Positions 7,986-15,456 of a DNA stretch of 17,828 bases are shown here, piece by piece. Numbering within the stretch: the first letter of the stretch is position 1; the number at the start of each line of letters is the position of its first letter. The notes beneath the pieces are model-generated. The model searched no databases. It worked only from the letters and a program-made list of their open reading frames with translations, and was not told the origin of the DNA. The DNA lies in the NCBI GenBank assembly GCA_964575715.1, contig CAZNSG010000119.1, positions 1 through 17,828 of the forward strand, in the 5' to 3' direction. The translations under genes and the position numbers were made by a program. The DNA comes from PNAI01 sp964575715 (GTDB lineage: Bacteria > Pseudomonadota > Alphaproteobacteria > Rhizobiales > Xanthobacteraceae).

Positions 7986-9005
7986 ATGACCGCACCCGAC
8001 ACTTCGATCGAGCTAGTGCGATTGATTAACGGGTACCAAGTGTCTCAGGCGCTGCATGTGGCCGCTACCCTTGGTGTCGCAGATCAACTGAAGGATGGAC
8101 CAAAGTCTTATGACGCCGTGGCGCAGGCGTGTGGGGCGCATCCAACGTCGCTCTATCGATTGCTGCGTGCTCTGGCTACGGTCGGTGTATTTCATGAGAC
8201 CGGGAACAAGGAATTCTCGCTCACTCCATTAGGTGTCTGCTTGACTAGCGATGCGCTGGGCTCGCGGCGCAACTACGCCCGATGGATCGGAACACCCGGC
8301 CAGTGGAGGTCCTGGGGCAATCTGCTCCACAGCATCAAATCGGGAGAAAGTGCATCCCAATTTACCCATGGGATGGATGCCTGGACCTATCGCAAGCAGA
8401 ACCCTGAAGAGCAGGCTGTTTTCGATAGCGCGATGACGGGTAACTCGCGCTCTGAAGCTCAAGCGGTAATCGAAGCCTATGACTTCAGCCGGTTTGGTTG
8501 CATCGTGGATGTTGGCGGCGGTCAAGGCCTCTTACTGAAGGAAATATTGCTTGCTTGTCCTGCCACCCGTGGAATCTTATTTGACCAACCGCAGGTCATC
8601 GCGTCGGCAGACCAAGTGCTCGCCTCAGCTGGACTGGCACAACGCTGCCAGATTGTTGCCGGGAGTTTCTTTAAGTCCGTCCCGGATGATGGCGATGTCT
8701 ATGTCATGAAAGTCATACTACATGATTGGGACGACTGCACATCAATTGACATTCTGCAAACCTGCCGTCGAGCCATGTCACCCACGGCGACACTTATCGT
8801 AATCGAGCGGGTCGTCGGTCCGCCAAACGAGAATCCAGAGGGCAAGTTCTCTGATCTGAATATGATGGTACAGTATGCGGCATTGGAGCGCACACGTCAG
8901 GAGTTCCATAACCTTCTAAAGAGCGGCGGATTCGAGATGACTGAGGTCGTTCCAACCCGGTCTCCCCTAAGCATCATCGTCGGGCAATCGATGTCGACCG
9001 AATAA
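7986..9005 (+). CDS. SAM-dependent O-methyltransferase (COMT/hydroxyneurosporene-methyltransferase type)
   Basis: 339 residues, normal for the family-2 O-methyltransferases that methylate small phenolics or polyketide/carotenoid hydroxyls. An N-terminal winged-helix dimerisation domain (about 8-95, with LHVAATLGVADQL and SLYRLLRALATVGVF) precedes a Rossmann catalytic domain: SAM-binding VDVGGGQG, FDQPQV as the acidic strand-2 end, and LHDWDD holding the catalytic-base His. The usual C-terminal GxERTxxE motif appears as ALERTRQEF, so the preceding loop is slightly divergent. GGAGG (7976-7980) lies 5 nt before the ATG; the longer in-frame extension from 7824 is not family-like. The gene stands alone and its codon use is less GC-rich than the catabolic operon, suggesting separate acquisition. 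The substrate cannot be inferred. Confidence 0.9.
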   Translation: MTAPDTSIELVRLINGYQVSQALHVAATLGVADQLKDGPKSYDAVAQACGAHPTSLYRLLRALATVGVFHETGNKEFSLTPLGVCLTSDALGSRRNYARWIGTPGQWRSWGNLLHSIKSGESASQFTHGMDAWTYRKQNPEEQAVFDSAMTGNSRSEAQAVIEAYDFSRFGCIVDVGGGQGLLLKEILLACPATRGILFDQPQVIASADQVLASAGLAQRCQIVAGSFFKSVPDDGDVYVMKVILHDWDDCTSIDILQTCRRAMSPTATLIVIERVVGPPNENPEGKFSDLNMMVQYAALERTRQEFHNLLKSGGFEMTEVVPTRSPLSIIVGQSMSTE

Positions 9006-9110
9006 TGGCCCGCGAAGCAATTTGCGTGCGCACCGGATTTCCGCTGCTGCCGGGCCAAGCTGTCGTGGCGTGAGCCATTCAATACGGGGGTCGAATGTCT
9101 CAAAGTGGCA

Positions 9111-9196
9111 GTGCGCCCCGAAGGCGCGGGTCATCAGTGAAGGAAGATTTCACCCGGAGAGTTGTCGATTTATCCGGTAGCTGACGAGCGGCTCGG
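9111..9196 (+). mobile_element. Truncated 5' end of a group II intron
   Basis: Eighty-six nt starting GTGCGCCCCGAAGGCGCGG align without gaps to the first 86 nt of the intron at 12104, with scattered substitutions (mostly transitions). Similarity stops abruptly after GCGGCTCGG; domains V and VI are absent. Both copies are preceded by TGGCA, so the 5' exon junction is kept. Confidence 0.75.
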
Positions 9197-9279
9197 TTGA
9201 GACTTGATGCTGGTCAGAGTGATGGATTCGGCGAAAAGGCGCGCTATTTCTTTGCAGTGCAAAATGACGCGATTGGCAC

Positions 9280-9377
9280 TTTGCGACAGACCGCACTTTG
9301 ATGGCCGGCCGTCGCTATCGGAGCATTGCGGACATCGGCCCCAATCCTGCCACGATACGGCGCGTCGAAATTGACCC
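9280..9377. repeat. 98-nt dispersed repeat, copy A
   Basis: TTTGCGACAGACCG ... CCGGCCGTCGC ... GGAGCATTGCGGACATCGG ... GAAATTGACCC is nearly identical to 15545-15642 over 98 nt in the same orientation and without gaps. It looks like one of the short interspersed repeats that appear in many copies in Bradyrhizobiaceae genomes (from memory). It encodes nothing convincing. Confidence 0.75.
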
Positions 9378-9485
9378 AACTGCGACATCGGCTGTGAGAC
9401 TACCGTGCAACGCAGCAAGTGAAGCGGGCAACTATCCCGACTGATAAATGCTCGATCAATTAATCGATCACCTCGTCGGCGCGGC

Positions 9486-10160
9486 TCATACGCGTGCGAA
9501 TTCCTTGCCCTTGTTGGCAGCCACGAAACCATTGAACATTTCGTTGATCTGAGTCCACGACTTTAACTTCTTCATGTTGTCGAGCCAGCGCTTGATGTTG
9601 GGATAGGCAGCGAAGTCGCAGCCGATGAGTTCCCCAATCGATACAAAAGCGGAGCCAAAATAGTCGGCAATGGTGATTTCGTTGCCGCAGAGATATTGGT
9701 TTTTCGGACCGATCCAGTGGTCGTTGAGGATTTGCAGCCAATTCTTGGCACCTTTCTGCCCCCAGGCGATGGCTCCCGCCTGCTCCTCATCGCTGCGACG
9801 CTTTTGGCCCGGAAATAGCTGCGGGTAAACGAGCCCATAACCGAAGTCGCGATAGAATTGGGTGTTGAGCCAGTCCATCATTTCGTTGACTCGTGCTCGC
9901 TTTTGCAGGTCCTTCGGATAGGTGGGCAGGTTGTACTTATCGGCGAGGTACTTCAGGATCGCCGATCCTTCCGTCAGGCGGAAATCGCCATCCTCAAGCA
10001 TCGGAACTAGATGGTTGGGGTTGAGCGAGGCATACGGTTCTTGATTCTGCTCACCCTTGAGGATATCGACCAACTCTTCATCGCATTTGATACCATTCTC
10101 CGCGATGAGCAGCCGTACACATCGAGCTGGGGTCGATACCGGGTGCATGTAGAGCTTCAT
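9486..10160 (-). CDS. Glutathione S-transferase
   Basis: 224 residues, typical for a cytosolic GST that conjugates glutathione to electrophiles. The N-terminal thioredoxin-fold domain (about 1-80) begins MKLYMHPVSTPARCVRLLIAE, with the candidate catalytic Ser/Thr near residue 9-10, and contains NPNHLVPMLEDGDFRLTEG: the cis-Pro (LVPMLEDG) and E-S-like glutathione gamma-Glu contact (TEGSAIL). The all-helical C-terminal domain has the N-capping motif as ITIADYFGSAF. It resembles theta-class and bacterial relatives. Two starts are possible: GTG 10166 and ATG 10160. The Shine-Dalgarno GGGAG (10169-10173) is 8 nt from the ATG but only 2 nt from the GTG, so the ATG is chosen. It is divergent from the sensor-oxidoreductase gene with a 176-nt shared control region. 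Confidence 0.92.
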   Translation of the reverse strand: MKLYMHPVSTPARCVRLLIAENGIKCDEELVDILKGEQNQEPYASLNPNHLVPMLEDGDFRLTEGSAILKYLADKYNLPTYPKDLQKRARVNEMMDWLNTQFYRDFGYGLVYPQLFPGQKRRSDEEQAGAIAWGQKGAKNWLQILNDHWIGPKNQYLCGNEITIADYFGSAFVSIGELIGCDFAAYPNIKRWLDNMKKLKSWTQINEMFNGFVAANKGKEFARV

Positions 10161-10281
10161 CGTCACAACTCCCTTTTTTGATTGCGGTTGGTTTCATCGT
10201 TTCTACTTCGCAATAGCAACCCAGATCAAGCAGCCAATGCCGTGCGCGAGTCAGGCGCCGATGTGCGCCCCATGGTTTCGC

Positions 10282-10299
10282 TGGTACATGTTTGGTACA
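10282..10299. promoter_or_regulatory. Direct repeat TGGTACA at 11-bp spacing in the divergent promoter region
   Basis: TGGTACA at 10282-10288 and 10293-10299 repeat with an 11-bp period (one helical turn), about 40 nt before the start of the oxidoreductase gene and between two divergent genes. A regulator site is possible; no consensus promoter was identified. Confidence 0.3.
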
Positions 10300-10336
10300 G
10301 CTACTAAGAGCAGAGCTAAGGAGGGTATCGCAAACC

Positions 10337-12010
10337 ATGTTGACGATTGAAGACGTAGCGGCAATTCCTCTGTTTTCCGCGCTCCCGCGACCGGAACTCG
10401 AGCTGCTCGCGACGACGTCTGCCGATATCCAACTTCATGCCGGGGAATACGCCGTGCATGAGGGCGCGGGGGACCGTGCGCTGTTCGCGGTTCTCTCCGG
10501 CAAAATGGAAGTCGTCAAATTGTTCGACGGGGTGGAGCGCACCCTGGGCTGGCGCGTCCCTGGTGCCATATTCGGCGAAATTCCGATCGCCATTGGCTTG
10601 CCGTTCTACGGAAGTTACCGGGCGTCAGAACCCTCTCGCATCATGCGCTTGGAGGCCCGGCAGTATTTCGCGATCGCGGCGGCATCGCCCGAGATTTCCC
10701 TAAAAGTCGGCGCGCTCGCGCGCGAGCGCATCGGCGGGATGCAGGGCATCTCTGCCGAACCGCCCAAGCCACGCGCAACGATTCTTGGACACCGCTGGGA
10801 TACTGCGTGCAGCGATTTGCGCCGATTCCTCGCACGCAACCAGATTACATTCGAATGGGTAACGCCCGATGCGTCCGATCTGCCAGTCCGATGGCCCTTG
10901 GCCCGCCCGCCGGACAACGAATGCCCCGTGTTACGTCTGGCGGACGGAACGGTGGTCAGTCAACCGAGGGTGCGCGATCTTGCGGCGCTGCTTGGTCTTC
11001 AGACCAGCGCGAGCCTTCCTGAATACGACACGGTGGTAATTGGCGGCGGGCCGGCGGGTCTCGCAGCGGCGGTATACGGAGCGTCGGAAGGCTTGCGCAC
11101 CGTGGTCGTCGAACGTGAGGCACCCGGCGGTCAAGCCGGAACATCCTCGCGAATCGAAAACTACCTCGGATTTCCGAGCGGTGTCTCCGGCGACGAGCTT
11201 GCAAGCCGCGCATTTCAGCAAGCCAAGCGGCTTGGGGCGGAAATTCTTGTTACCCGCTCGGTCGCGCGCATCGACGCGGCGACGCGTGAAGTGTTTCTCG
11301 ACGGCGACGAAGTTGTGCGTGCGCGGACCCTCATTCTTGCGACAGGTGTCACATGGCGTCGCCTTGCCATCGAAGGCTTCGACAAGCTCATTGGCAAGGG
11401 CGTCTACTACGGGGCGTCGCGCAGCGAAGTGAGTGCCACTCAGGGTCTCGAAATTTATCTCGTTGGTGCTGGAAATTCTGCTGGCCAAGCCGCCCTATAC
11501 TTCGCGAACCACGCGCGCAAAGTGACGCTCTTAGTGCGCGGCGATTCTCTGGAGGATAGCATGTCGCATTACCTGGTCGAACAACTTCGCGGAAAATCGA
11601 ATATCGCGGTGCAGCTGCAGTCGGAAGTGCAGACGGCCTATGGAGACACACACTTAACTGCAATCGATATTCGCAACCGGGCCAACAATACCGCGACCCG
11701 CCACGAGTGCGGCGGTCTTTTCATCTTCATTGGAGCCGATGCGGAGACCGAATGGCTGCCGTCTGAAATCGCGCGAGATAAGCGCGGATACGTGCTAACT
11801 GGCGACGAAGTTGTGAAAGCTAAGCGATGGTCATACAGCCGTGACCCCTATCTCCTTGAAACAAGTGTGCCTGGAGTTTTTGCCAGCGGAGATGTGCGAC
11901 TGAGCCCGGTAAAACGTGTCGCATCCGCCGTCGGAGAAGGCAGCATGGCGATCGCCTTCGTTCACCAATTTCTCGCGCACGAAGTGAGAGCACAGGGTGC
12001 TAAAATATAG
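10337..12010 (+). CDS. cNMP-binding-like / thioredoxin-like / FAD-dependent thioredoxin-reductase-like fusion
   Basis: 557 residues in three domains. Residues 5-130 are a cyclic-nucleotide-binding (CRP-type) beta-barrel with VLSGKMEVV and an FGE motif at 79-81. Residues ~145-222 are a thioredoxin/glutaredoxin-like domain (ILGHRWDTACSDLRRFL ... PVLRLADGTVV...RDLAALLGL) with a single Cys158. Residues ~230-550 are a thioredoxin-reductase-like flavoprotein with FAD motif VVIGGGPAGLAAAVY, NADPH motif YLVGAGNSAGQAAL and closing VFASGDVRLSPVKRVASAVGEGSMA. The CxxC redox pair of classical TrxR is replaced by YYGASRSE (about 357-364), so it cannot reduce thioredoxin by the standard route. AAGGAGGG lies 11 nt before the ATG. 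The family is sometimes annotated 'cyclic nucleotide-binding thioredoxin-disulfide reductase'. A redox-stress role fits the divergent GST neighbour (inference). Confidence 0.9.
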   Translation: MLTIEDVAAIPLFSALPRPELELLATTSADIQLHAGEYAVHEGAGDRALFAVLSGKMEVVKLFDGVERTLGWRVPGAIFGEIPIAIGLPFYGSYRASEPSRIMRLEARQYFAIAAASPEISLKVGALARERIGGMQGISAEPPKPRATILGHRWDTACSDLRRFLARNQITFEWVTPDASDLPVRWPLARPPDNECPVLRLADGTVVSQPRVRDLAALLGLQTSASLPEYDTVVIGGGPAGLAAAVYGASEGLRTVVVEREAPGGQAGTSSRIENYLGFPSGVSGDELASRAFQQAKRLGAEILVTRSVARIDAATREVFLDGDEVVRARTLILATGVTWRRLAIEGFDKLIGKGVYYGASRSEVSATQGLEIYLVGAGNSAGQAALYFANHARKVTLLVRGDSLEDSMSHYLVEQLRGKSNIAVQLQSEVQTAYGDTHLTAIDIRNRANNTATRHECGGLFIFIGADAETEWLPSEIARDKRGYVLTGDEVVKAKRWSYSRDPYLLETSVPGVFASGDVRLSPVKRVASAVGEGSMAIAFVHQFLAHEVRAQGAKI

Positions 12011-12103
12011 ATGCCGCTGATGTCGTTGTGTGCCGCGATCAAGTAGGGGATCCGTGGCGAAAACGGCTCGCCATTTCTGCGGTGCAGGAGTCTGCTTTTG
12101 GCA
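12011..12103. other. 5' flank (exon side) of the group II intron
   Basis: About 90 nt without a gene. It ends GTCTGCTTTTGGCA immediately before the intron. Joined to the 3' flank (CGAAGCGGCC...GGAATGTCCGCTGTTCGG) it resembles the short intergenic repeats of Bradyrhizobiaceae, so the intron probably inserted into such a repeat. Confidence 0.45.
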
Positions 12104-12830
12104 GTGCGCCCCGAAGGCGCGGATTATCAGTGGAGGAGGATTCCATCCAGAGAGTTGTCGATTGATCTGGTAGCTGACGAGCGGCTCGGCTGGGTAACCG
12201 GCAGGGCTGGAGCCTCGTGACAAAGGTCGCCTTGGGCGGCTGAGCAATCCAGCGGGCCGTAACGTGAGTGAAGCCTGAGCAGGCCTTGAAAGTGACAATG
12301 TGGATGCCGACCCTCCTGCCATTTGGGGAAGGCCTGAGTGAGCGGGGAAGCAATCGACACGCGCACCCGCTCAATCCGCCGGGGTAGTGGGCACGGCACG
12401 TCGGAAGGATGATCCGAGTAATCGGGGGAGACCCGTCGTGAGCGAGGGTAGCGGCCTCAACGTTGCGACAGGCGGCGGCTTTGGCGGGAGTCGGACAGGG
12501 TCGTATGACCGTCGAAGCCGGGCAATGCCGGCGGAGGGAAGGACTCTGGCTTCTGGTGCGCTTCCGAAGATGGAGAGGTCGAGGTGATTGGCGATAAGCC
12601 TGACAACACCGTTGAAGGCCGGAACCGTCCGAGGTTGCTGTGTCGATGGGCGAAAGAGAATGGATCGCCGCACACACGCCGCGTGTGGTTGATTCATTTC
12701 CTGTGTGCCTCTCGGTGAAATCAGTCGGAAAGCCGGGTGCCGGAAATTGGCACGCCCGGTTTGATGAGCGGGGATGGGAAACGGAGCGTTGCCAAATGGC
12801 CGAAGCTACCGCGCCCATCCTCGACTCTAC
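12104..12830 (+). mobile_element. ORF-less group II intron (727 nt)
   Basis: The 5' end GTGCGCC fits the GUGYG consensus. Domain V is at 12730-12762: lower stem AAGCCGGG with CCCGGTTT, containing the catalytic AGC triad; a CG bulge (12753-12754); upper stem TGCC/GGCA; and a GAAA-containing loop. Domain VI follows with GGATGGG (12772-12778) pairing with CCCATCC (12814-12820), a basal GAG/CTC pair and unpaired A12824 as probable branch point, 6 nt from a 3' end at ...CTCTAC (12830). No reverse transcriptase domain fits in the remaining ~600 nt; short readings inside (12387-12587, 12640-12843) are intron RNA sequence, not genes. Splicing or mobility would need a maturase in trans. Exact 3' boundary is inferred from the branch-point distance. 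Confidence 0.82.
12730..12762 (+). ncRNA. Group II intron domain V hairpin
   Basis: An 8-bp lower stem, a two-nucleotide CG bulge, a short upper stem and a GAAA-type loop, with AGC at 12731-12733: the hallmark of the ribozyme catalytic core. Stem pairing is intact including one G-U at 12732/12760, so the core is not obviously inactivated. Confidence 0.82.
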
Positions 12831-12918
12831 CGAAGCGGCCTAATTGGAATGTCCGCTGTTCGGTCGCGATGAGGGGCAAAGCGGAAATCTTGTGCAACAA
12901 CACGCACCGGGCGCCACC

Positions 12919-13311
12919 TCAGCCTTGCACGCCAAAAACGATGTGCACGATGCGCTGCACGTCACCGAACCGCTTCGCGTCCAGGTCGTAGGTCACCTCG
13001 ACGTATTTATGGTCCGTCCTGGCGATCTCGAAGGCGAGGCGTGTGGGGGTGAACTCAATGAGCCGCAGGCGGAAGTGGCCAGTGTAGGTATCGTGATCAT
13101 GGGTCTCGATGTAGCAGACGCCGCCGTCATCGTCCTCAAACTGACGCTGAACGACAAGATAGGGGTGATCGGGCCCCGACAGATCAAAGTCATCGTCGCT
13201 GGGGGCCTCGCTATCGACCGCGACCTGGAAGTACTCGTCGCCGGACTCTCCGACAGATACGTGATTGGCATGGAGTCTCAATGGCTGTGGCCTTGCTTCA
13301 GTGCGTATCAT
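12919..13311 (-). CDS. Small hypothetical protein, acidic, beta-rich
   Basis: 130 residues, no named family recognised. The sequence is acidic with alternating hydrophobic residues (EYFQVAVDSEAP, YLVVQRQFEDDDGGVCYIE, HFRLRLIEFTPTRLAFEIA, HKYVEVTYDL), as in a single soluble beta-barrel or sandwich domain. No signal peptide or membrane segment is present. The start ATG at 13311 has AGGA (13316-13319) 4 nt before it, a rather tight spacing. A long plus-strand reading (12844-13464) overlaps it completely; the minus-strand protein is preferred because its composition and hydrophobic periodicity look protein-like, whereas the other has none. It stands alone between the intron and quiC, convergent with nothing, and may be a conserved hypothetical of Rhizobiales. 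Confidence 0.65.
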   Translation of the reverse strand: MIRTEARPQPLRLHANHVSVGESGDEYFQVAVDSEAPSDDDFDLSGPDHPYLVVQRQFEDDDGGVCYIETHDHDTYTGHFRLRLIEFTPTRLAFEIARTDHKYVEVTYDLDAKRFGDVQRIVHIVFGVQG

Positions 13312-13393
13312 TCGATCCTATCTCGACTCCGATTGCCAGAAGGCCCGCGTGAAGGCAACGGCTTTGGAGTGGATCGGGTAATCCCGTTAATAA

Positions 13394-13417
13394 CCCCCGT
13401 CGCAATGTGGGCTTTTT
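13394..13417 (+). terminator. Weak intrinsic terminator-like element
   Basis: CCCCC (13394-13398) and GGG (13409-13411) followed immediately by CTTTTT (13412-13417) form a short imperfect hairpin plus T-run on the plus strand. No plus-strand gene ends just upstream, so it may be a relic of a lost gene or insulate the quiC promoter region. Confidence 0.3.
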
Positions 13418-13575
13418 GGCATCACGACCGTTATGTTGCAGCGCTTGCCGACGGCAGCACTTGACCGCACGAGTAGCTTGCCGAAAGCTGCTGTGGAGAT
13501 TTGAGCCGGCAATCGACAAACCTTGCGCAACAGTCGTCCGATTTGGCTACCTTAGTTTCGGACCGGGTTCGTACG

Positions 13576-15456
13576 ATGCAAACATCAATCGCAACCGTAT
13601 CCCTCAGCGGTGGATTGGCCGAAAAGCTCGAAGCGATCGCTTCCGCAGGCTTTGTCGGCGTTGAGATATTTGAGAGTGATTTGCTGTCGTTTAACGGTTC
13701 GCCGCGTGAAGTTGCGCGGCTCGTTGTCTCCCTCGGCCTGAAGGTTGTGACGTTCCAGCCTTTTCGCGATTTCGAGGGCATGCCGGAGCCACAACGGAGC
13801 CGGACATTCGCGCGCGCTGAACGAAAGTTTGATCTGATGGGCGAGCTCGGCTGCGATCTGATGATGATCTGCAGCAACGTAGCCCCCGATTCGCAGGGCG
13901 GTATCGACCGCGCGGCGGCCGACTTTCATGAACTTGGCGAGCGTGCAAACAAGCGCGGCATCCGGGTCGGCTTCGAGGCACTCGCCTGGGGTCGCCATAT
14001 CAGTGACTATCGCGACGCCTGGGAGGTGGTGCGTCGCGCCGATCATCCGGCGGTGGGTCTTACGCTCGACAGCTTTCATATCCTCGCGCGCAGAACTGAT
14101 CTTCGAGCCATTCGTTCAATCCCGCGTGACAAGATCGCCCTGGTCCAGCTTGCCGACGCCCCCTGGCTCGAAATGGACGTTATCTCGTGGAGCCGCCATT
14201 TCCGATGTTTTCCTGGCCAAGGCGATTTTCCGCTGATCGATTTTATGGACGCGGTGCTCGACACCGGCTACGAAGGGGTACTCTCGCTTGAAATTTTCAA
14301 CGACCAGTTCCGCGCTGGCTCGCCGCGCATCGTGGCGCTGGATGGTCAGCGTTCCCTCATCTATCTCCTGGATCAATTGCGCGGGCGACCTGGCGTGCGG
14401 GCCAACGCAGTACCTGACATGCCGCCGCGGGCCCAATGTTCTGGGATCGAATTTCTGGAGTTCACTGCCGATGATCTGGCGGCAACCGAGCTCGCTCGCC
14501 TGTTTGCGGGAATGGGTTTCTGCAAGGTTGGAGAGCACCGTTCAAAGGCCGTGACCCGATGGTCGCAAGGCGCGATAAATCTTGTATTGAACTCCGAGAA
14601 GGACGGATTCGCACACTCCTATCAGATCACTCATGGCCTGTCGGTCTGCGCTATTTGTCTGAAGGTGGATAGCGCCAGCGCCACACTCGATCGTGCCGAG
14701 AAGCTGCGCGACACGCCATTTCGGCAGGCGGTCGGCCCTGGCGAACTGGAAATCCCGGCAGTACGCGGCCTTGGCGGCAGTCTGTTGTATTTCGTCGATC
14801 CCGGCAGCGAGCTAGGCCGCCTCTGGGACATCGATTTCAAGACGCCACCGCAACTGGTCGGCAACAGCGGCGCAGGGCTGATGGCGATCGACCATATCTC
14901 GCAGTCGATGCTATACGAGGAAATGCTGTCGTGGCTGTTGTTCTACGTTTCGCTCTTCGAGGTGAATAAGACACCGCAGCTTGACGTTATCGACCCGGGG
15001 GGTGTCGTGCGCAGCCAGGTGATTCAGAGCCCCGATGGTGCGCTGCGCATAGCGCTCAATGCGTCACAGAGCCAGCAGACGCTTTCGTCGCGATTCCTTG
15101 CGGAGTATCTCGGTTCCGGCGTTCAACATATTGCCTTCGCCACTCACGACATCGTGACGACGGTTAAACAGCTCCGCGACAACGGCGTGCCGATGCTACC
15201 AATGCCCCAGAATTATTACGACGATCTGGAAGCGCGCACCGATCTCCCGATCGAGCGCCTCAACGTGCTACGCACCAATAGTATCCTCTACGACAAAGAC
15301 GATTCGGGAGAATATCTTCAAGCTTATACCGCCAACATCGGTGGCTTGTTCTTCTTCGAGATCGTCGAGCGCCGCGGCTACAAGGGATTTGGCGCGGTCA
15401 ACGCCCCGATCCGCCTGGCCGCGCAGTCCCGGCAGTCGAAAAGTACGTTTTCCTAA
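13576..15456 (+). CDS. quiC: 3-dehydroshikimate dehydratase, QuiC type (TIM barrel fused to HPPD-like VOC domain)
   Basis: 626 residues, matching the ~630 of QuiC1-type enzymes that dehydrate 3-dehydroshikimate to protocatechuate, feeding quinate/shikimate into the beta-ketoadipate pathway. The N-terminal sugar-phosphate isomerase/epimerase TIM barrel (1-270) begins MQTSIATVSLSGGLAEKLEAI and shows metal ligands E134 (VGFEALAW), D165 (LTLDSFH), Q191 (LVQLADAP) and E239 (LSLEIFND). The C-terminal half (about 285-610) is 4-hydroxyphenylpyruvate-dioxygenase-like with an intact 2-His-1-carboxylate set: H440 (AIDHISQ), H518 (GVQHIAF) and E595 (FFFEIVERRGYKG). The ATG at 13576 fits the family N-terminus, though only GGAC-like bases serve as RBS; readings upstream to 13501 are not family-like. 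No other quinate genes or regulator are adjacent. Whether the second domain is catalytic is unknown. Confidence 0.93.
   Translation: MQTSIATVSLSGGLAEKLEAIASAGFVGVEIFESDLLSFNGSPREVARLVVSLGLKVVTFQPFRDFEGMPEPQRSRTFARAERKFDLMGELGCDLMMICSNVAPDSQGGIDRAAADFHELGERANKRGIRVGFEALAWGRHISDYRDAWEVVRRADHPAVGLTLDSFHILARRTDLRAIRSIPRDKIALVQLADAPWLEMDVISWSRHFRCFPGQGDFPLIDFMDAVLDTGYEGVLSLEIFNDQFRAGSPRIVALDGQRSLIYLLDQLRGRPGVRANAVPDMPPRAQCSGIEFLEFTADDLAATELARLFAGMGFCKVGEHRSKAVTRWSQGAINLVLNSEKDGFAHSYQITHGLSVCAICLKVDSASATLDRAEKLRDTPFRQAVGPGELEIPAVRGLGGSLLYFVDPGSELGRLWDIDFKTPPQLVGNSGAGLMAIDHISQSMLYEEMLSWLLFYVSLFEVNKTPQLDVIDPGGVVRSQVIQSPDGALRIALNASQSQQTLSSRFLAEYLGSGVQHIAFATHDIVTTVKQLRDNGVPMLPMPQNYYDDLEARTDLPIERLNVLRTNSILYDKDDSGEYLQAYTANIGGLFFFEIVERRGYKGFGAVNAPIRLAAQSRQSKSTFS

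Larger units (their letters stand above)
9006..9485. other. Repeat-filled interval between methyltransferase and GST genes
   Basis: The interval holds the 5' fragment of a group II intron (9111-9196), a 98-nt dispersed repeat copy (9280-9377) and an imperfect AT palindrome around CGATCAATTAATCGATC (9453-9469) that may lie in the 3' region of the GST transcript. No coding region was found on either strand. Confidence 0.55.

Noticed and set aside
9007..9056. GGCCCG...CGGGCC as terminator of the methyltransferase gene
   Set aside because: Only 6 bp with a 38-nt loop and no T-run; not supportable.
12387..12843. Two short plus-strand frames inside the group II intron
   Set aside because: They coincide with domain IV-VI RNA structure, including domain V; no reverse transcriptase or maturase motif is present.
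13322..13379. Plus-strand tail reading ...CQKARVKATALEWIG followed by stop
   Set aside because: Resembles the end of a protein, but only about 18 codons and no upstream body; could be chance or a relic.
12844..13464. 206-codon plus-strand frame
   Set aside because: Antisense to a better-looking minus-strand protein; composition (VIVLK, IMGLDVADAA) follows from the complement and no RBS was seen.
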